Assembly: GCA_016722075.1 (NCBI GenBank)
Contig: JADKGW010000001.1
Location: 1,116,001-1,180,000, forward strand
Direction: 5' to 3'
DNA from: Candidatus Kouleothrix ribensis
Lineage (GTDB): Bacteria > Chloroflexota > Chloroflexia > Chloroflexales > Roseiflexaceae
Length of the DNA: 64,000 nucleotides
The position numbers were made by a program, and so were the translations under genes. The notes below the pieces were generated by a model that ran no database searches, was not told the origin of the DNA, and saw nothing but the letters and a program-made list of their open reading frames with translations. The number at the start of each line of letters is the position of its first letter. Position 1 is the stretch's first letter. Positions 1-8,849 of the stretch are shown piece after piece.

Positions 1-1
1 C

Positions 2-385
2 CCAGAGCTTGCCCGTCGCCTGTCACAGCCACCACAGCAGGTTCAACCCGATCCAGTGGTAGATCAACCTCCTTCTGGCCCGGAGAAAGGTGTGAAAGAG
101 CAAGCAGCTACCTACACGACAGAAATCGAACCCACCAAGCCACCAACCAAAGCACAGGCGACAAGTGGCCGACGCTACCGCTTGCGGTTTACCACAAACA
201 AGCAACAACTGTTTCGGGCCTTCCGACCACTTCAGAATCTCGCGGAGATGTCAGGAACCTTGGATGTGACACTCGAAATCATTGCACGGTCGGATACGCC
301 GCTCGATTCAAGTTGGTTACGCAATGCCGTCGAGGAACCATTGGATGAGGCAGATGTGTCTTTTGACAGAAGTCTGGAGGACTGA
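2..385 (+). CDS. C-terminal fragment of a DUF499-like ATPase (5' partial)
   Basis: The reading frame is open from the first base of the window, so this is the end of a longer gene that starts upstream. About 50 residues of Pro/Gln/Thr-rich linker lead into a compact C-terminal domain of about 70 residues (RRYRLRFTTNKQQLFRAF, then WLRNAVEEPLDEADVSF). That ending resembles the C-terminus of DUF499-family AAA-type ATPases, large proteins often found beside DNA methyltransferases and helicases in phage-defence islands. The family call rests on recall of this C-terminal pattern only, because the ATPase part lies outside the window. The sequence downstream to about position 720 is decayed, so this may be the edge of an eroded defence island. 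Confidence 0.5.
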   Translation, partial: PELARRLSQPPQQVQPDPVVDQPPSGPEKGVKEQAATYTTEIEPTKPPTKAQATSGRRYRLRFTTNKQQLFRAFRPLQNLAEMSGTLDVTLEIIARSDTPLDSSWLRNAVEEPLDEADVSFDRSLED

Positions 386-880
386 ATCTCGATGTTACGA
401 GCATTGTGGAGTGAGAGTCACTTTCTGGATCGATGTTGCGGCGTTGCACGAACAGGGGCGCGACCTGGCCGGTCTGAACGCGGCCAGCCGCATCTAGGCC
501 ACCACCACGCCAACCAGCGAGCAGGCGTGCCGGGCCTTTCGCAATGACCGTCATCGTGGTGACGTGGATCGGCTGGGAATAGCGTCATGCCTTGCCCTTG
601 AATGCCACGCAACAGCAGATCGGGCTCTGTTGGAGCTGCCAGCTGAACTCTACGCCCGCCTGGGACCAGCCGTCTGGGAACTTGGCCCTGGAAATGTGCG
701 AATCGTAAGTTGAAACGTTTTGATTCTTGTAGACGTTCGGCGGTGTACGGCTATGCTCGCGCCGACCGCGCGGCGAATGTGCAGTATACTATGCCGTACC
801 ATCGACCACCGTCACGCTGCGCGAGTAGATTGCAAGCCGCATGGGACGGCGTAGCCGCACTGCAACCTGGAACGTGAACA
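386..880. other. Non-coding or decayed stretch
   Basis: No intact gene is visible. On the plus strand, the frame with codons starting at multiples of 3 reads protein-like from about position 400 to a stop at 711-713, interrupted only by a TAG at 495-497. Its last part has the feel of a real C-terminus (ALLELPAELYARLGPAVWEL), so a broken gene is possible, but I cannot name a family. A TATACT hexamer at 785-790 could be the -10 box for the permease that follows. Confidence 0.35.
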
Positions 881-1624
881 ATGCAGCTCGAACTCTGGCA
901 GTGGGCGCTGGGCGCGCTCGGCGCCTTTCTGGTAGGCCTCTCGAAGACGGGCATCCCGGGCCTGGGGGTGCTCACCGTCGCGATCTTTGCGCTGGTATTT
1001 CCGGCCCGCGAGTCAGTCGGGCTGGTGCTGGTCATCCTGATCTGCGGTGATATTGTGGCGATCACGGCCTACCGGCACGATGCCAGCTGGCCGCACCTGT
1101 GGCGGCTGTTCCCCTGGGCGGCGGCCGGGGTCGTGGTGGGCTACTTTGCGCTTGGGCGGATCGACGCTACCCACATGCGCCGGCTGATCGGGGCCATTCT
1201 GATCGGGCTGGTGCTGTTTCAGTATCTTCGTGTGCTTCGCCCGACGCGGCTCGACGCCGGGGTTGCGCCTCCGCCACGCTGGCTCGCGCCGATAGCCGGC
1301 ATGACCGCCGGGTTCACGACCATGGTGGCGAATGCTGCCGGGCCGGTGATGATTCTGTATCTTCTGGCTATGCGCCTGCCGAAGCTTGTGTTCGTGGGTA
1401 CGGCGGCGTGGTACTTCATGGCGCTCAACCTCTTCAAGCTGCCGTTCAGCGCCTCGCTCGGGCTGATCAACCCGGCCTCGCTCGGCGTCGACTTGTGGCT
1501 CGGGCCGTTTGCGGTTCTCGGCGCGCTGGCCGGCCGGCCGGTGGTTGCCAGGCTGAACCAGCGCGTGTTCGAGCAGGTGGCGCTGGCGCTGACCTTCGGC
1601 GCCGCGCTTGTGATGCTGCGTTAG
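881..1624 (+). CDS. TauE/SafE family sulfite/anion exporter-like permease
   Basis: A 247-residue integral membrane protein of the TauE/SafE (DUF81) family, whose members move sulfite, sulfoacetate or other small anions across the inner membrane. The N-terminus (ALGAFLVGLSKTGIPGLG) carries the family's typical first-helix Gly/Ser/Lys pattern. A second, related segment (GMTAGFTTMVANAAGPVMIL) begins the second half, as expected from the two-repeat architecture. Seven to eight hydrophobic segments are apparent and the length is normal for the family. The substrate cannot be told from sequence. No sulfur-metabolism gene lies next to it, and it appears to be a single-gene unit followed by a hairpin. 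Confidence 0.85.
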   Translation: MQLELWQWALGALGAFLVGLSKTGIPGLGVLTVAIFALVFPARESVGLVLVILICGDIVAITAYRHDASWPHLWRLFPWAAAGVVVGYFALGRIDATHMRRLIGAILIGLVLFQYLRVLRPTRLDAGVAPPPRWLAPIAGMTAGFTTMVANAAGPVMILYLLAMRLPKLVFVGTAAWYFMALNLFKLPFSASLGLINPASLGVDLWLGPFAVLGALAGRPVVARLNQRVFEQVALALTFGAALVMLR

Positions 1625-1737
1625 CGCGCCGGCCGCGCGGCCCTGGCATGGGCTTGGGGCGACGCACAGGCCCCCGGAAGCGCAAAGGCATGCGCGGCAA
1701 CGTTCGAACACGCCTGATAACGGTTCGCTCACAGATG

Positions 1738-1757
1738 GCCCGGCGCTACCGCCGGGC
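1738..1757 (+). terminator. GC-rich hairpin after the TauE/SafE gene
   Basis: A perfect 8-bp stem (GCCCGGCG / CGCCGGGC) with a 4-nt loop lies between the permease and the next gene and is followed by TATTTCG. The U-tract is weak, so it is only a candidate terminator. A TATAGT hexamer at 1783-1788, just past it, could be the -10 box of the following gene. Confidence 0.35.
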
Positions 1758-1813
1758 TATTTCGCGCCGGCGCAAAAGCCGGTATAGTGAGCGTAAACGA
1801 TAGGAGTACTCCA

Positions 1814-3679
1814 ATGCACAACACCCGTTTTCGCGCCGGCCCGGCGTGCCACCGGGCAACGCTGCTCCTGATTGTGCTTATGGCGATCTGGCTGGCGCCT
1901 GCCGCACGCGCGGCCGCGCCTACGGCGGTGGTGGGCAGCGGCACGCCGGCCAGCTGTACCGAGGCGGAACTGGCGGCGGCGCTGGCGCTCGGCGGCACAA
2001 TCAGCTTTAACTGTGGCACCAGCCCGGCCACGATCACGATCACCAGCGAGAAGCTGGTGACCAGCGATACCACGATCGACGGCGGCGGGCTGATCACCCT
2101 GCGCGGCAGCGGCAGCACGCCCATCCTGCGCTCGGTCGACGGCACATTCACGGGTAGCGCGGTCACCAAGGTGATCAAGCTGACGATCGCGGGCCTGACG
2201 ATCGAGAACGGGCTGACCAGCGACCAGGGCGGCGGCATCAAGGTTGGCTTCTGGAACGACTTCACGCTGCGCGATAGCACGCTGCGCGGCAATCGCTCGA
2301 CCAAGGACGACGAAAATTGCGCCGGCGGCGGGGCGATCTTTATTGGCGGGGGCGGCAGCGCACGGATCGAGCGCAGCATCTTCGCCGATAATCAGGCCAA
2401 CAACGGCGGCGCGATCAACAGCCTGCGCAGCAACCTGGTGATCATCAACAGCACATTCAGCGCCAACCGCGCGACTCATTCCAGCCGGATCAACCAGTTT
2501 GCCGACTGCGGCGGCGGCGGCGCGGTGTATATCGATGGCGCGCGCGGCCCCACCAGCGGCGGGCCGGCGCCAACGCTGATCCAGGGCAGCCTGTTCAGCG
2601 GCAACAGCACTAACAACCACGGCGGCGGCCTGTTCGTCGGGCTGTACGCAAATGAGTCGATCGCGATCGATCACACCACCTTCGACGGCAACAGCGTGTC
2701 GAAGGCCGCCACCAAAGACTCATCCGGCACCGGCGGGGCGATCTGGTATGGCTCGGCCACCGGCGCGGCCAACAACGCCGGCTTCACGCTTACCAACAGC
2801 ACACTTGCGCACAACCAGGCGGTGGGCCAGGGCGGCGGGCTGTGGACCAGCGCGGCCGCGACGATCACGAACGTGACGTTCTACGCCAACAGCACCAACG
2901 ACCCCTCGATCGCCGACCCATACGACTGGCGGCGTGGCAATGGCGGCGCGCTGGCCGTGAACAATGGCGCGGCGGTGGCGATCACCAACGCCACGTTTGC
3001 CGGTAACTCGGCCGGCTTCAACGGTGGTGCCATTGCCGGGCCAACCAGCGTGACGGTGCGCAACACGATCTTCGCAAACAACACCGGCGCGAATGGCTGG
3101 AAGATCCAGCAGCAGTGTACCAACGAGTTCCCCGGCGCCGGCAATCTACAGTTCCCGAATCGCAGCACCGGCAATTTCAACGACTACAACTGCGCTGCGA
3201 GCGCCGCCCTGACGATTGCCGACCCGCAGCTGGGCGCGCTGGCCGACAATGGCGGCGGCACCCCGACGCTGGCGCTGCCGCCCGGCAGCCCGGCGCTCGA
3301 TAGCGGCAGTGCCGGTGTGTGCCCGGCCGCCGACCAGCGCGGCGTGAAGCGCTCACAGGGCACCGGCTGCGACATCGGCGCATTCGAGCTGGTGCTGGCG
3401 CTGAGCCTGGTGCCGAGCCTGGCCCAGGCCGGTGGGCCGGGCCTGACGCTGACCGTCGGCGGGGCCGGGTTTAGCGCCGCGAGCAAGGTGCTGTGGGGTG
3501 GCACTGAGCGCCCGACCAGCTTTGTCGATAGCACGACCCTGCGCGCGACGATCGCTGCGGCTGATCTCGCCACTGTCGGCAGCATAAACGTCAGTGTGAG
3601 CGGCTCGGCGCTGCCGGCGGTGCCGTTCAAGGTGGTGGCGCAGCTGCGGCGCCTGTATCTGCCGCTGGCGCGGCGATAA
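1814..3679 (+). CDS. Exported right-handed beta-helix protein with choice-of-anchor Q and TIG-like domains
   Basis: A 621-residue secreted protein. The start at 1814 is preferred over an upstream ATG because it sits behind TAGGAGTA and begins directly with a signal peptide (basic start, hydrophobic stretch LLLIVLMAIWLAPAARA). Residues of about 45-450 are a repetitive parallel beta-helix rich in Asn/Gly (repeats such as GGAIFIGGGGSARIERSIF), the polymorphic-outer-membrane or pectate-lyase-like fold used in adhesins and polysaccharide enzymes. The segment PGSPALDSG...DQRG...GCDIGAFE matches the choice-of-anchor Q pattern. A TIG/IPT-like Ig domain follows. The protein ends in a short basic tail containing LYLPLARR, an ending I associate with exported Chloroflexota proteins. 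No catalytic residues are recognisable, so a surface or adhesive role is likely but unproven. Confidence 0.75.
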   Translation: MHNTRFRAGPACHRATLLLIVLMAIWLAPAARAAAPTAVVGSGTPASCTEAELAAALALGGTISFNCGTSPATITITSEKLVTSDTTIDGGGLITLRGSGSTPILRSVDGTFTGSAVTKVIKLTIAGLTIENGLTSDQGGGIKVGFWNDFTLRDSTLRGNRSTKDDENCAGGGAIFIGGGGSARIERSIFADNQANNGGAINSLRSNLVIINSTFSANRATHSSRINQFADCGGGGAVYIDGARGPTSGGPAPTLIQGSLFSGNSTNNHGGGLFVGLYANESIAIDHTTFDGNSVSKAATKDSSGTGGAIWYGSATGAANNAGFTLTNSTLAHNQAVGQGGGLWTSAAATITNVTFYANSTNDPSIADPYDWRRGNGGALAVNNGAAVAITNATFAGNSAGFNGGAIAGPTSVTVRNTIFANNTGANGWKIQQQCTNEFPGAGNLQFPNRSTGNFNDYNCAASAALTIADPQLGALADNGGGTPTLALPPGSPALDSGSAGVCPAADQRGVKRSQGTGCDIGAFELVLALSLVPSLAQAGGPGLTLTVGGAGFSAASKVLWGGTERPTSFVDSTTLRATIAAADLATVGSINVSVSGSALPAVPFKVVAQLRRLYLPLARR

Positions 3680-3744
3680 GCGGCCCTACCGAACACCGTT
3701 CAGTTGCGCAGCCCGCCAGACTGCTGCATAGAAGGATAGCCCTG

Positions 3745-5718
3745 ATGGATCTTCTCGCCTCACTCAACCCCGAGCAGCGCGCCGCCGTCACCGCGCCGAT
3801 CGGGCCGGTGCTGGTGCGCGCCGGCGCCGGCAGCGGCAAGACGCGCGTGCTCACATTGCGCATCGCCTACCTGATCGAGCAGCACCATGCCGCCCCCGCC
3901 AGCATCCTGGCGCTGACATTCACCAACAAGGCCGCCAAAGAGATGCGCGAGCGCCTGCGCGGCCTGCTCGGCAATCGCGTGCGCGGCCTCTCCACCGGCA
4001 CGTTCCACGCAGTCTGCGGCAAGATCCTGCGCGCCGAGATCGCCGGGCGGATCGGCCACTACACCGCCGCCTTCACGATCTACGCCGCCGACGAGCAGCT
4101 TCAGCTCGCGGCTGCGGCGCTCGACGCTGCCAAAGAGCGCCCGCCCGCGCTGCTCGAGCCGCCCGACCTGCTGCGGCTGATCTCGCGCGCCAAGAGCCGG
4201 CTGCTCTCGCCGCGTATGGCCGCGCGCTTCGCCAAAGACCCGCTCGAGGCCTTTGCGGCCGGCTGCTACCGGCGCTACCAGCAGTCGCTTGCTCGACATA
4301 ACGCGCTCGACTTTGATGACATGATCATGCTGACGCACCAGCTGTTTGCCGAGCACCCCGAGGTGCTGGAGGCCTACCAGGCCCGCTGGGCGCATGTGCT
4401 GGTGGATGAATACCAGGACACCGACCCGAGCCAGCATGCGCTGATCGATCTGCTGACGCGGCCGGCCGGCCGGCGCGCGCGCTCGCTGTTCGCGGTAGGC
4501 GACGGCATGCAGGCGATCTATGGCTTTCGCAACGCCGACTACACGATCATCGCGCGCTTCCAGCACGATTTCCCCGAGGCCACGCTGATCGAGCTGTCGA
4601 CCAACTATCGCAGCCGCCAGTCCATCCTCGACGCCGCCTACGCGATCATCCGGCACAGCCGCGCGGTGGCGCCCATGGCGCTGCGGGCGGCCAGCGATGA
4701 TCGTACGCATCTGGCGGCGGGCCGCACTGCGGCGCTACAGGTGTACGATGCCAAGGACGCGCGTGCCGAGGCCGAGCAGATCGCGCGCGTCCTTGGCGAT
4801 CTGGCGCGCCAGGGCCGCAAATTCCACGAGATTGCGCTGCTGTACCGCACCCGCCACATGAGCCGCGGCTTCGAGTCGGCCCTGCGCCACGCGCGCATCC
4901 CCTACAGCGTGCGCGGCAGCACCGGCTTCTACGATCGCGCGGTGATCCGCGATGCGCTGGCCTACCTGCGCACGATCGCCAACCCCAGCGACAACCTGAG
5001 CCTGGCGCGGATCGCGAATGTGCCGGCGCGCGGCCTGGGCGCGCAATCGTTCGCGGCGCTCTCGGCCTCGGCGGCGCAGCAGGGCCTGTCGGTATCGGCC
5101 GCGCTGGCCCAGCCGGCAGTGTGGCCGGATCTATCGCCCAAGGCGGCCGACGGCGCGCGGCTGCTGGCCTCGCTGCTGGCGCGCTGGCGTACGTTCGCGG
5201 CCGGCACCACCCCGCCCGACAGCCTGCTGGCCGATGTGCTCGAGCGCAGCGGCTATATGGCCGCGCTCGAAAAGCGCTTCTCAGCCGAGGAGCTGCCCGA
5301 CGTGCGCGAGCATCTGCAAGAGCTGATGGCGGCGGCGGCCGAGCACACCGATCTGAGCGAGTTTCTGCAAGAGGTTGCGCTGCTCACCAGCGCCGACGAA
5401 AAAGAGGACGAGCGCGACCAGGTGCAGCTGCTGACGATTCATGCCGCCAAGGGCCTGGAGTGGCCGATCGTGTTTGTGGCCGGGCTGGAAGAGGGTACGC
5501 TGCCGCACGAGCGCAGCCTGGCCACGCCCGAGGGCATCGAGGAAGAGCGTAGGCTGTGCTACGTGGCGCTGACTCGCGCCGGCGAGCGGCTGCACCTCTC
5601 GTGGGCCGCCAGCCGCGCGGGTGGCGCGGCGCAGCGCGGCGCAGCGCGCCGGCCCTCACGCTTCCTGGGCGAGATCGAGGCGTATGGCAAAGAGCGGGCC
5701 GGCAAGCCGGGCCGCTAG
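3745..5718 (+). CDS. UvrD/Rep-family ATP-dependent DNA helicase
   Basis: A 657-residue superfamily 1A 3'-5' DNA helicase of the UvrD/PcrA/Rep type, acting in repair and in clearing proteins from DNA. In order: Q motif (LNPEQRAAV), Walker A (AGAGSGKTRVL), motif Ia region (LTFTNKAAKEMRER), Walker B (VLVDEYQDTDPSQ), motif III (GDGMQAIYGFRNAD), motif IV (NYRSRQSILDAA), motif V (LTIHAAKGLEWPIVFVAG) and motif VI (RRLCYVALTRAGERL). Motif III reads GDGMQAIYGF where most relatives have GDPDQSIYGF. The protein is slightly shorter than PcrA, mainly at the C-terminus, where only a short Gly/Arg-rich tail remains. The start at 3745 follows GAAGGATAG. Its 3' end nearly abuts the convergent ArsA-like gene. 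Confidence 0.92.
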   Translation: MDLLASLNPEQRAAVTAPIGPVLVRAGAGSGKTRVLTLRIAYLIEQHHAAPASILALTFTNKAAKEMRERLRGLLGNRVRGLSTGTFHAVCGKILRAEIAGRIGHYTAAFTIYAADEQLQLAAAALDAAKERPPALLEPPDLLRLISRAKSRLLSPRMAARFAKDPLEAFAAGCYRRYQQSLARHNALDFDDMIMLTHQLFAEHPEVLEAYQARWAHVLVDEYQDTDPSQHALIDLLTRPAGRRARSLFAVGDGMQAIYGFRNADYTIIARFQHDFPEATLIELSTNYRSRQSILDAAYAIIRHSRAVAPMALRAASDDRTHLAAGRTAALQVYDAKDARAEAEQIARVLGDLARQGRKFHEIALLYRTRHMSRGFESALRHARIPYSVRGSTGFYDRAVIRDALAYLRTIANPSDNLSLARIANVPARGLGAQSFAALSASAAQQGLSVSAALAQPAVWPDLSPKAADGARLLASLLARWRTFAAGTTPPDSLLADVLERSGYMAALEKRFSAEELPDVREHLQELMAAAAEHTDLSEFLQEVALLTSADEKEDERDQVQLLTIHAAKGLEWPIVFVAGLEEGTLPHERSLATPEGIEEERRLCYVALTRAGERLHLSWAASRAGGAAQRGAARRPSRFLGEIEAYGKERAGKPGR

Positions 5719-5721
5719 GGC

Positions 5722-6846
5722 CTACCGCCGCCGCACCACCAGGTATTCGCCCTCGCGGGTGGCCTTGATATTGGCGCCGCCGCGCAGCGCCTCGGGCAGC
5801 AGGATGTGGCGGCGATACGGGCCAACCCGCACGATCAGCTCGTCGCCGCTGATCGTGAGCTGCAGGGCACCCTTGGGCAGCCCCGGCAGCGCGATTGCCA
5901 CGGCCGGCGCTCCCTGCCATGTCGGCGTGATCGGCGGCGTGGCCGGCCCGATCGGCGTGGCCGCCAGCTGCTTGCCCTGCCGGCGCAGCGCCGCCAGGCC
6001 GACCTGCTCGTTATCCAGGTCGAAGCGCGCGAGCGGCCGGGCCGGCCAGCTGGCATGAGCCTCGGCCAGCAGCTGGTTTTGCAGTGCCAGCGCGCCGCCC
6101 AGGGCCGTGCCAGCCAGCGCCTCGGGCAGCAGCGGCCCGGCCACGATCGCCTGCACCGCCAGGCCGTGCAGCTGCAGCGCGGGCACTGCGATCTGCGCAT
6201 CGGCCAGCGCGGGCGCATCGGGCCGCAGCACATAGCGCAGCGCCGTCGCGCCGGGCGCTATCAGCGTGTCGCGCAGCTGCTCGACATACACCCGCACATC
6301 CTGCACGCCGGCGTAGGCGTCGTTGGGGATGAGGGTCAGCGGCACCAGCGCGCGGCTCTGCGAGGCGGCGCTCTTGCCTGGCCCGCGGTCGAGCCCAACG
6401 ATCAAGCGCACCGCCCAGCGCAGCGCGTCGGGCGCGGCCAGCGCGCGCAGCAGGATGTCGTGCGGCCCGGCGTCGAGCACAATCGTCTGATACGCTGGCG
6501 CCAGCGCGTGCAGGCGCATCAGCCCGAACAACATCTCCATACCGGGGAATAGCGGCAGCTCATCGCCGGCAATCGCCACGGCGCTGGCCGGCAGGTGCTG
6601 GCGGTTGTGCTGCCACGTATCGGCCAGCTCGACCAGCGGGTCGATCAGCAGGACATCGAGATGTGGGGCAATCTGGGAGGGCGCATGGCCGATCGGGCTG
6701 CCAAGCAGCTTGCCCATACCCGGCGCATGGCCGATGCTCATAAGCAACGTACGGTTCGTGGCACTGGCAGCGTGGAGCGCTGTTGCTGCTGCGGCAATGG
6801 CGATGCTCGGCCCGCCCGCGCCGGTGAAGATCAACGTGGTTGGCAT
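5722..6846 (-). CDS. ArsA/Get3-like protein with degenerate P-loop and HSP20-like C-terminal domain
   Basis: A 374-residue protein with the ArsA/Get3 NTPase fold followed by a C-terminal ArsA_HSP20-type beta domain (last ~60 residues, LPGLPKGALQLTISGDELIV). Active relatives begin with a GKGGVGKTT P-loop. Here the same place reads LIFTGAGGPSIAIAAAATAL, so both the signature lysine and the P-loop lysine/threonine are gone. The DPAHS-type switch is replaced by IGHAPGMG, and the DxPPTGE switch II region by LDAGPHDILL. The fold is therefore recognisable but nucleotide hydrolysis is very unlikely. A scaffolding or regulatory role, perhaps as partner of an active ArsA-like protein encoded elsewhere, is inference. 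It is convergent with the helicase gene, with only 3 bases between the stops. Confidence 0.75.
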   Translation of the reverse strand: MPTTLIFTGAGGPSIAIAAAATALHAASATNRTLLMSIGHAPGMGKLLGSPIGHAPSQIAPHLDVLLIDPLVELADTWQHNRQHLPASAVAIAGDELPLFPGMEMLFGLMRLHALAPAYQTIVLDAGPHDILLRALAAPDALRWAVRLIVGLDRGPGKSAASQSRALVPLTLIPNDAYAGVQDVRVYVEQLRDTLIAPGATALRYVLRPDAPALADAQIAVPALQLHGLAVQAIVAGPLLPEALAGTALGGALALQNQLLAEAHASWPARPLARFDLDNEQVGLAALRRQGKQLAATPIGPATPPITPTWQGAPAVAIALPGLPKGALQLTISGDELIVRVGPYRRHILLPEALRGGANIKATREGEYLVVRRR

Positions 6847-7040
6847 TGATTCGCCTGAATGCTAAAAGAATGTTGGGGTAGTGTACCACGATTGGTCGCA
6901 ACGCGCCTTCGCTCCTTCGCTCTGCAAGTACTGCCGGGCGGCCGGCCAACCTGGCGAGGGCTGCGCGCTCGCAGCCTAGCATAATTGGATACCCCCCCCG
7001 TACCCCCTGCCCCTGACGCAGCCCGCGCCAGAATCGGGGG

Positions 7041-7407
7041 GGCCGGGGCGCCCCGCACCAGAATCGGGCCGGGGGCGGAGCCCACGCAAGAATTGGGGTT
7101 GTGATCACGTGGGCTGCTGTGCGCGGGGGCATGCGCCAATCGCGTCATGGGTTGAGATAGCCTGCTGTGCCGGAGGGGGACCGGGGGAACCTGCCAAGGT
7201 TCCTCCGGCCGGGGGGCCGGGGGGCCGGGGCGCCCCGCACCAGAATCCGGGGCCGGGGGCGGAGCCCACGCAAGAATTGGGGTTGTGATCACGCAGCCTG
7301 CTGTGCGCGGGGGCATGCGCCAATCGCGTCATGGGTTGAGATAGCCTGCTGTGCCGGAGGGGGACCGGGGGAACCTGCCAAGGTTCCTCCGGCCGGGGGG
7401 CCGGGGG
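7041..7407. repeat. Two tandem copies of a ~183-bp GC-rich unit
   Basis: Two nearly identical units lie head to tail, about 7041-7222 and 7223-7407, differing by a few substitutions and small indels. Each holds CACCAGAATC and CACGCAAGAATT short modules, the segment TTGTGATCACG, and GGGTTGAGATAGCCTGCTG. No coding frame is supported. The related region from about 6990 holds a further degenerate module. The IS4-type element begins 10 bases after the second copy, and the same short modules resume on its other side. Confidence 0.8.
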
Positions 7408-7417
7408 CGGAGCGCCC

Positions 7418-8849
7418 CATGCACATCAAGGATAAAGTTAAAAGGAAGCTCTTGTGGCATCATGTGAGATATACGCTATCAATAGTGTCACAGGAGCTTC
7501 CCCATGTCGACCATACCACAGGTCAGCCAGGCCATGCAAGAACTGCTCACCAGCGCCGCAGAAGCCGCCGACGCCAAACTGCACTACACCAAGCGCCCTG
7601 ACCGTGCCAAGTTTACCGCCGCCACCCTCACCCAAACGCTGGTGCTGGGCTTTCTGGCCCATCCGGATGCCCGTGTCGAGCAACTGGCCCAGAGTGCCGC
7701 CCGCGTCGGTGTCGCTGTCGCGCCGCAGGCGGTTGACCAGCGCTTTACCCTGGCCACGGCGGCGTTGTTGCAAGACATTGTGCGCAGCAGTATGCACACC
7801 CTGATCGCCGCTGACGGGGTCGCCATCCCCCTCCTGCAGCGCTTCACGGGCGTGCGTGTGCACGACAGCACCACGATTGTGCTCCCTGATGCCTTGGCCG
7901 AGCACTGGCGCGGCTGTGGTGGCGCCAGTGAGGTACATACCTCGGCCGCGCTCAAGTGTGGTGTCCAGCTCGATCTGCTCACTGGGGCATTGTGCGGGCT
8001 TGATCTGGCGGATGGTCGCGCCTCCGACCATTGCTTGGGCGTCCAGCATGCCGCGCTGCCCACGGGCAGCTTGCGCTTGGCCGACTTGGGCTTTTATGAC
8101 CTGGGCGTGTTGGCCGCGCTGAGTGCGCAACAGGTCTATTGGCTCTCGAAACTGGAGCCGACCGCGCTGATTACCGACGCGACAGGGCGCAGCCGTTCCT
8201 TGCTGGCATTTGTGCAGACGCTGGGCGAGGTTGCGCAGTGGGAAGGGTCGGTTTGGGTTGGTCAAGGCCAGCGCCTGTCGGCGCGGCTGCTCGTACAACG
8301 GGTGCCGCAGGAAGTGGCCGATGGGCGGCGGCGGCGCATCCGCAAGACCGCCCGTGACAAGGGTGTCACCCCGAGTGCGGCGGCGTTGGCGCTGGCAGAG
8401 TGGACGATCTTGATGACCAACATTCCGCCCGAGAAGCTGTCGCTGGCTGAGGCACTGGTGCTGGCGAAGGTGCGCTGGCAAATCGAGTTGCTGTTCAAAT
8501 TGTGGAAGTCGCACGGCCAGATCGATCAGTGGCGCACGAGCAAGCCGGCGCGGATTTTGTGTGAAGTGTACGCCAAGCTGCTCTCGATGGTGGTGCAGCA
8601 CTGGGCACTGGTGGTCGGGTGCTGGGAGTTCCCCGACCGCTCTTTGGTCAAGGCGGCGCAGGTCGTGCGCGATCATGCGCCAGAACTGGCAAGTGCGCGC
8701 GCACGAGTGGAGCGCCTCACGGAAGTACTGGAGACCATGCAGCAGGTTTTGGCCCGCACGGCACGCATGAATACACGCAAAAAGCATCCGAATACCTACC
8801 AACTCTTACTCACCTTGACAACCGAGCCGGCACAAGCTTGATGTGTATG
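7418..8849 (+). mobile_element. IS4-family insertion sequence
   Basis: A ~1.43-kb element with one transposase gene. The ends are short imperfect inverted repeats: CATGCACATCAAG at 7418-7430 and, as the reverse complement, CATACACATCAAG at 8837-8849 (12 of 13 matches). The transposase stop codon lies inside the right repeat. The flanks on both sides contain GGCCGGGGGCGGAGCGCCCC, but this belongs to the surrounding repeat family, so a true target-site duplication cannot be told apart from pre-existing repeats. The element appears intact and so recently active. Confidence 0.75.
7504..8841 (+). CDS. IS4-family DDE transposase
   Basis: A 445-residue transposase that would cut and join the ends of its own element. 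The DDE catalytic residues are visible: first Asp in VRVHDSTTIVLPD, second Asp in RLADLGFYDLGVLAAL, and the Glu in RWQIELLFKLWKSHGQ, the conserved IS4-family region. The N-terminal ~100 residues are helical and probably bind the terminal repeats. The start follows CAGGAGCTTCCCC. The frame is uninterrupted and full length. It sits alone between the inverted repeats. Confidence 0.92.
   Translation: MSTIPQVSQAMQELLTSAAEAADAKLHYTKRPDRAKFTAATLTQTLVLGFLAHPDARVEQLAQSAARVGVAVAPQAVDQRFTLATAALLQDIVRSSMHTLIAADGVAIPLLQRFTGVRVHDSTTIVLPDALAEHWRGCGGASEVHTSAALKCGVQLDLLTGALCGLDLADGRASDHCLGVQHAALPTGSLRLADLGFYDLGVLAALSAQQVYWLSKLEPTALITDATGRSRSLLAFVQTLGEVAQWEGSVWVGQGQRLSARLLVQRVPQEVADGRRRRIRKTARDKGVTPSAAALALAEWTILMTNIPPEKLSLAEALVLAKVRWQIELLFKLWKSHGQIDQWRTSKPARILCEVYAKLLSMVVQHWALVVGCWEFPDRSLVKAAQVVRDHAPELASARARVERLTEVLETMQQVLARTARMNTRKKHPNTYQLLLTLTTEPAQA

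Noticed and set aside
7418..8849. Target-site duplication around the IS
   Set aside because: The flanking match GGCCGGGGGCGGAGCGCCCC belongs to the local repeat family and cannot be taken as a duplication made by insertion.
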